DNA of 46,735 bases, taken from positions 1 through 46,735 of the forward strand of contig JANWWJ010000006.1 in NCBI GenBank assembly GCA_025056305.1, in the 5' to 3' direction. Both the position numbers and the translations under genes were made by a program. This DNA comes from Chitinophagales bacterium. GTDB lineage: Bacteria > Bacteroidota > Bacteroidia > Chitinophagales > UBA10324. The notes under the pieces were generated by a model that saw only the letters and a list, made by a program, of their open reading frames with translations, was not told the origin of the DNA and ran no database searches. Of the stretch, positions 42,973-46,735 are shown in pieces; positions within the stretch are counted from its first letter, which is position 1, and the number at the start of each line of letters is the position of its first letter.

Positions 42973-44394
42973 CTAAAAGGTGAACGGTTTTCCCTGATAG
43001 AAATCCAGAACCTTCAGATTAAAAATATATTGATATTTTCTTTGAAGCACCTCTGACTGGGCCTGCTGGAAACTGGAAAACAGCTGAAAGAAGTCGTAGC
43101 TGGTAATGGCGCCGGCTTCCAGCCGCCGCTGGGCATCTTCAAAGCTTTTTTGCACCGCCGCTAAGGTTTCAAGACTGGCTTCATACTGATTTTTCGCAGC
43201 CACCGCATTGTGCCATGCATTTTGCACCTCAACCCGCAACTGTTGTCGCGCCTGTTCCAGTTGGATTTGGGCGTCAAGAACCTGCAATTTGCTGCGGCTG
43301 ACTTGGTGACGGCTTTGCCAATTGTTGAACAAGGGCACATCCAGGCTGATGCCCACGGCCTGACCGAAGTTGTCGGCATACTGGTCGAACAAGCCCACCT
43401 CGCGCGAGCTGTACGAAGGAAAAAAATTGATGACCGGCGTAAAATCCGTAGCGAGGAAACCGATGGTTTGGGTGTTCAATGAAGATGAGTCAATGAAAAA
43501 GCGCCTGTAGAGGTTTGAAGAGTTGGTAGAAATGTTAGCGAACAGCGATATGGAAGGCCACAGGCGGCCGCGTGCCACTTGCAGGCCTGCCTCAGCACTG
43601 CGCAGTTGCCACATGGCTGCTTGCACCGCCGGATGACGCTGCAGGGCTATTTCATAAATATCGGTCCACGTCTGATTGATGGCATCAAAGGCGGGCGGTA
43701 CCGTCAGGTCAGGCATTTGCACTTCGGGTAATTCTGTTAGGTCGAGCAGATGTGCCAGGTTCAGCCGTGCTGCTTGCAACTCATTATTGCGCTGCACCCA
43801 CAACAATTCTTGTCGGGCCCGCTGTGCCTGGGCATCGTAGCGAGCAGCAACGGTGAGGCTACCGGCATCAACCAGTCGCTCTACCCGTTCCAGTTGCTTT
43901 TGCGCTAAATCAAGTTGCTGTTGCGCTAACGATTGATTTTCCTTAGCTAAAATCACCTGCAGGAAAGCAGAAAGAACCAAAAAAGTTTGGTCTTGTAACT
44001 TTTGTTCGGCCGTAGCTGCAACAGCCTTGGCATCGAAATCGCTTTGTCGAACCGTATTGAGCTTCTGCAAGCCGCCGATGAGCGTCAATCCACTGCTTAA
44101 AGACAGGGAACTAGTGCGGATGTTTTGCTGCACGAATTGATTGGTGGTCGGGTCAATGGTTTTTCCGAAATTGAAGAAGTAACCCAAACTGCCGTTTAAC
44201 GATGGCAACAGATTGAGCCTTGATTGAACAGCGAATTCCTCGGCCATTTGCGCCGACAGCCGGGCCCGTTGCACCTGAAGATTCCTCTCGCTTGCCCGCT
44301 GAATGCATTCTTGCAAAGTCCAAACTTTTTGTGCCGAGACCCCAGTGGCCAGCCAAAAGATCAGTGCCGGCAAAAGAAAGGTACGCTGAATCAA
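42973..44394 (-). CDS. TolC-family outer-membrane efflux channel
   Basis: 473 residues. The signal peptide (about 1-21, ending GVSAQ) precedes two repeated OEP domains of long Ala/Gln-rich helices with short beta strands: WTLQECIQRASERNLQVQRARL starts the first, and LQVARGRLWPSISLFANIST and GISLDVPLFNNWQSRHQVSRSK mark the later ones. Trimers form an outer-membrane channel with a periplasmic tunnel. The start is TTG at 44394, because no nearby ATG gives the signal sequence. It heads the TolC-adaptor-gpsA run and is divergent from tadA, with a TTAATTTG -7-like element about 20 bp upstream. Confidence 0.9.
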   Translation of the reverse strand: MIQRTFLLPALIFWLATGVSAQKVWTLQECIQRASERNLQVQRARLSAQMAEEFAVQSRLNLLPSLNGSLGYFFNFGKTIDPTTNQFVQQNIRTSSLSLSSGLTLIGGLQKLNTVRQSDFDAKAVAATAEQKLQDQTFLVLSAFLQVILAKENQSLAQQQLDLAQKQLERVERLVDAGSLTVAARYDAQAQRARQELLWVQRNNELQAARLNLAHLLDLTELPEVQMPDLTVPPAFDAINQTWTDIYEIALQRHPAVQAAMWQLRSAEAGLQVARGRLWPSISLFANISTNSSNLYRRFFIDSSSLNTQTIGFLATDFTPVINFFPSYSSREVGLFDQYADNFGQAVGISLDVPLFNNWQSRHQVSRSKLQVLDAQIQLEQARQQLRVEVQNAWHNAVAAKNQYEASLETLAAVQKSFEDAQRRLEAGAITSYDFFQLFSSFQQAQSEVLQRKYQYIFNLKVLDFYQGKPFTF

Positions 44395-44511
44395 AGTGGC
44401 CTGAATTTGTTCGGCAAATTAACTCAAATCACCGGATGCCTTGGGGGCAAGCAACAAAGCATTTTGTTTAAATTATTTTTTAATCATCTGTTGCTGACTA
44501 TACTTGCCGCC

Positions 44512-44952
44512 ATGACTTTGTTCTCTCATGAGCACTTTATGCGGGAAGCATTACGGCTGGCTTCCCAAGCTGCGCAGGAAGAGGAGGTGCCTATAGGAGC
44601 GGTGGTGGTTGCCGGCGATCGGATCGTGGGGAAAGGCTACAACCAGACCGAACGACTTCATGATGTTACAGCTCATGCAGAAATGATCGCCCTCACAGCG
44701 GCTAGCAACTTTTTCGCCAGCAAATACCTGACCGACTGCACCCTGTACTGTACAATAGAGCCCTGCCCAATGTGTGCGGCGGCCATTGCCTGGGCCCAAA
44801 TTTCACGCGTAGTGTATGGGGCAGCGGATCCCAAAAAGGGATATACCTTGTTCAAACCCTCGTTGTTGCCGCGACGCGTAGAGGTGGTACGTGGTATTCT
44901 GGAGGCCGAATGTGCTGCCTTAATGCAGCAGTTTTTCCGTCAACGACGTTGA
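44512..44952 (+). CDS. tadA: tRNA-specific adenosine deaminase
   Basis: 146 residues. It deaminates A34 of tRNA-Arg(ACG) to inosine. The zinc/deaminase motifs are HAE (His55, Glu57 as proton shuttle) and PCPMC (Cys85, Cys88). VPIGAVVVAGDRIVGKGYN and the late SRVVYGAADPKKG agree with TadA rather than cytidine deaminases. The ATG at 44512 is chosen because it matches the usual length and is preceded at 5 bp by TATACTTG, a one-mismatch -7 element; the longer frame from 44224 overlaps the TolC gene on the opposite strand and has no family similarity. sodA follows. Confidence 0.94.
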   Translation: MTLFSHEHFMREALRLASQAAQEEEVPIGAVVVAGDRIVGKGYNQTERLHDVTAHAEMIALTAASNFFASKYLTDCTLYCTIEPCPMCAAAIAWAQISRVVYGAADPKKGYTLFKPSLLPRRVEVVRGILEAECAALMQQFFRQRR

Positions 44953-44975
44953 CAGCGTCCCCTGGATTATTTTTG
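44949..44975 (+). promoter_or_regulatory. Candidate sodA promoter
   Basis: TTG (44949-44951, overlapping the tadA stop) is followed after 16 bp by a perfect TATTTTTG (44968-44975). The ATG at 45001 is 25 bp further on, so this gene would have a short normal leader, unlike its neighbours. It could allow independent oxidative-stress control. Confidence 0.45.
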
Positions 44976-45000
44976 CACCATCCGTTAAAAACCTCAGCTT

Positions 45001-45609
45001 ATGCCTTTCCAGCTTCCACCTCTTCCCTATCCGTACCATGCCCTTGAGCCGCATATTGACGCAATGACCATGGAAATCCACCATGGAAAACACCACGGCA
45101 CCTATGTAGCCAACCTTAACAAGGCCTTGGAAGGACACGAAGCCGCCGAATGGCCAATCGAAAAAATTATGGAACAGGTGTCGCGTTTTCCGGTGGCCGT
45201 GCGCAACAATGGGGGTGGACATTACAACCACTCGCTGTTTTGGACTTTACTTAAACCCGGAGGCAGTGCACCGACGGGCGCAGTGCTCGAAGCCATTCAA
45301 CGAGAATTCGGCAGCTTTGACGCATTTCGCGATGCCTTCACACAAGCGGGCCTCAATCGGTTCGGCAGCGGCTGGGCCTGGCTCATTGTCAATGCCGAGA
45401 AAAAACTTCAGATTACCTCTACACCCAATCAAGATAATCCGCTGATGGATGTAGCAGAAGTGCGCGGCATCCCCGTTCTGGGCATGGACGTGTGGGAACA
45501 TGCCTATTACCTCAAATACCAGAACCGCCGTGCTGATTACATTAATGCTTTCTATAATGTAATCAATTGGGACGAGGTAAGCCGGCTGTATCAACAAGCC
45601 GTGAAATAA
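45001..45609 (+). CDS. sodA: Superoxide dismutase, probably Mn type
   Basis: 202 residues, standard. It converts superoxide to hydrogen peroxide and oxygen in the cytoplasm. Metal ligands are all present: His27 in EIHHGKHH, His77 in HYNHSLFW, Asp163 and His167 in MDVWEHAYY. The outer-sphere glutamine is Gln144 in PNQDNPLM, the Mn-enzyme position, whereas the Fe-type Gln near residue 70 is absent, which favours Mn or a cambialistic enzyme. It lies 48 bp after tadA and has its own promoter candidate. Confidence 0.96.
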   Translation: MPFQLPPLPYPYHALEPHIDAMTMEIHHGKHHGTYVANLNKALEGHEAAEWPIEKIMEQVSRFPVAVRNNGGGHYNHSLFWTLLKPGGSAPTGAVLEAIQREFGSFDAFRDAFTQAGLNRFGSGWAWLIVNAEKKLQITSTPNQDNPLMDVAEVRGIPVLGMDVWEHAYYLKYQNRRADYINAFYNVINWDEVSRLYQQAVK

Positions 45610-45625
45610 GCGTGTACGTCTGTAG

Positions 45626-45650
45626 GCGGCAGGCTTTCAGAGCCAGCCGC
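45626..45650. terminator. Hairpin between sodA and corA
   Basis: GCGGCaGGCT and AGCCaGCCGC form a 9-bp stem with one A-A mismatch and a 5-nt loop. It spans the end of the convergent CorA gene, whose stop codon lies in the loop. No T-tract follows on either strand, so it is at best a factor-dependent or bidirectional terminator. Confidence 0.38.
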
Positions 45651-46587
45651 GCCGCTTGAAAAACCACAACGAAGCCACAATCGACAAGACCATCAGCACC
45701 AGCGAAAAAACATAGCCGTAGCGCCACGACAGCTCCGGCATATATTCAAAGTTCATCCCGTAAATACTGGCCACTAACGTGGGCGGAAGAAACACCACCG
45801 CAGCTACCGAAAACATCTTAATAATCTTATTCTGTTCCAGATTGATCAGACCTAAAAAAGTATCTTGCAAATATTCCAGACGATCAAAGCTGAACGAGGT
45901 GTGGTCCATGAGGGAATTGACATCTTTGACCATGATGCGCAGGCGATCGTAACAATCTTTAGGGAAATGTTCGCTTCGCAGCATGGCGGCCACCATGCGT
46001 TGCTTCTCGAGTAAATTCTGGCGCAACATCATGGTCAGTTCCTGGTAGCGTGTAATGCGGATGAGCACTTCCCCCTTAGCTTGACCCGAGCTGCCCAATT
46101 CACGGCCAATGCGGGATATCTCCCGTGCAATCATTTCCAGAATGTCAGCATCCAGATCGATGCGGTGTTCGAAAATAGAAATGAGAACATGATAGCCCGT
46201 GGGAAAGGCTTTGGGCTGGATCATCACCTTGCGCGACACTTCGATAAACGAGCGGAACTCATTGGTGCGGTGCGTGATCAGATAGTTATTCTTAAGAATA
46301 AACGTTGCCGGATCGTTCTGATAATTTTCTCCAGACTGAATGAGAAAATTGCTGTTGGCCACGATCATTTTATTGGTTTCCTGATAGCGGCTACTGCTTT
46401 CGATTTCTTCCTGCTGCTGTTTTTCGTATAGGTTAATTCCGAACTTGTTGGTGATGTAGCGTTTTTCCACATCGTTGAGTTGGTTTAAGTCAACCCAAAC
46501 GACAGACAGGGGATCGATCTGCGGCAAGTTGCGCAGGTCGGTTTCCCTGATGATGCGTTCACCGGAGCGGTAATAGATAGCGATCAC
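45637..46587 (-). CDS. corA: CorA-family magnesium/cobalt transporter
   Basis: 316 residues from a GTG at 46587; a TTG at 46620 would add 11 but begins at the edge of corrupted sequence. The large cytoplasmic domain includes VVWVDLNQLNDVEKRYI, and helix 7 runs up to the membrane. The signature YGMNFEYMPE (GMN pore motif) lies between the two C-terminal transmembrane helices, and FFKRRGWL ends the protein. Pentameric CorA channels let Mg2+ into the cytoplasm. The two-helix architecture supports CorA rather than MgtE. It converges on sodA. The promoter region is unreadable because of the homopolymer end. Confidence 0.9.
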   Translation of the reverse strand: MIAIYYRSGERIIRETDLRNLPQIDPLSVVWVDLNQLNDVEKRYITNKFGINLYEKQQQEEIESSSRYQETNKMIVANSNFLIQSGENYQNDPATFILKNNYLITHRTNEFRSFIEVSRKVMIQPKAFPTGYHVLISIFEHRIDLDADILEMIAREISRIGRELGSSGQAKGEVLIRITRYQELTMMLRQNLLEKQRMVAAMLRSEHFPKDCYDRLRIMVKDVNSLMDHTSFSFDRLEYLQDTFLGLINLEQNKIIKMFSVAAVVFLPPTLVASIYGMNFEYMPELSWRYGYVFSLVLMVLSIVASLWFFKRRGWL

Positions 46588-46626
46588 TGCTGAGCAAAAT
46601 CGGCCGCAAGTTACGGTCAAAATACG

Positions 46627-46735
46627 GCGGGGGGGGGGGGGGGGGGGGGCCCGCCGGGCGCGCGAGGGGGGTTGGGCAGCCCCCCCCCAAAAAAAAAAAA
46701 AAAAAAAAAAAAAACAAAAAAAAAAGAAAAAAAAA
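46627..46735. other. Low-complexity contig end, probably artefact
   Basis: A run of 21 G (46629-46649), a G/C-only patch, nine C (46680-46688), then an almost pure A tract (46689-46735) broken by single C and G. Nothing else in the window resembles this. Such tails are typical of sequencing or assembly error at a contig end, so the sequence here should not be interpreted. Confidence 0.85.

Noticed and set aside
44224-44511. Long N-terminal extension of TadA
   Set aside because: It overlaps the signal-peptide region of the TolC gene on the other strand and no TadA carries it; the ATG at 44512 has a near-consensus promoter 5 bp away.
46629-46649. G-quadruplex-like G run
   Set aside because: A single 21-G homopolymer next to poly-C and poly-A blocks at the edge is better explained as artefact than as a regulatory quadruplex.
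1-46735. CRISPR array, insertion sequence, prophage, tRNA or rRNA genes
   Set aside because: No spaced direct repeats, transposase or integrase motifs, or tRNA cloverleaf-like sequences were seen by eye in the gaps; a covariance-model scan was not possible here.

Overview
The window is a 46.7 kb piece of a Bacteroidota chromosome, probably from the Chitinophagales/Saprospirales side of the phylum. The evidence is a SusC/SusD pair, two proteins ending in type IX secretion (T9SS) sorting domains, Bacteroidota-restricted families (DUF2480, DUF6427), TAnnTTTG promoter elements and almost no Shine-Dalgarno sequences. Base composition looks even and near 50% G+C. I see no insertion sequence, prophage, CRISPR array, rRNA or tRNA. 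Genes are tightly packed and no gene-free stretch exceeds about 250 bp. The right edge (46627-46735) is homopolymer junk and looks like a contig-end artefact.

Layout, left to right. 1-5457 (minus strand): DUF2480, lytic transglycosylase, RNase HII, a secreted sulfatase, then DNA polymerase IV and the start of an SRAP (YedK/HMCES-like) abasic-site protein. The last two form a DNA-damage pair behind a striking 17-bp palindrome. 5524-10267 (minus): coaX, an outer-membrane barrel protein, lptC and a SurA/PpiD-like isomerase, an envelope-assembly operon. 10339-15030 (minus): SusD and SusC with a clear terminator. 15111-20574 (minus): DsbD-like reductase, purQ, a DUF6427 membrane protein and an unrecognised secreted protein. 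20641-24169: a PagL-like lipid A deacylase (plus) converging on a GT39/GT2 glycosyltransferase pair (minus). 24278-26773 (plus): a T9SS-exported Asp-box propeller. 26779-32110 (minus): a GH3-serine hydrolase fusion, a DinB-fold protein, an NRDE/TANGO2 protein and an ATP-grasp protein. 32235-40620 (plus): queA, mutL, two rhomboid proteases, an EEP-family hydrolase, a sugar nucleotidyltransferase and a nitronate monooxygenase. 40600-44394 (minus): TolC, an HlyD-type adaptor and gpsA. 44512-45609 (plus): tadA and sodA. 45637-46587 (minus): a CorA transporter.

Most genes are housekeeping or envelope functions. The observation I find most worth testing is in the promoters. Five start codons have a perfect TAnnTTTG element only 5-9 bp upstream, and at least seven more have a one-mismatch version at the same distance. 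This would put the transcription start on or next to the start codon and predicts widespread leaderless or near-leaderless mRNAs. Second are the twin palindromic sites abutting dinB, a candidate damage-response operator. Third are the GT2/GT39 pair facing a PagL homologue, a possible envelope-glycolipid modification locus, and the GH3-hydrolase cluster with three poorly understood companions. I did not find a clearly new defence or mobile system.
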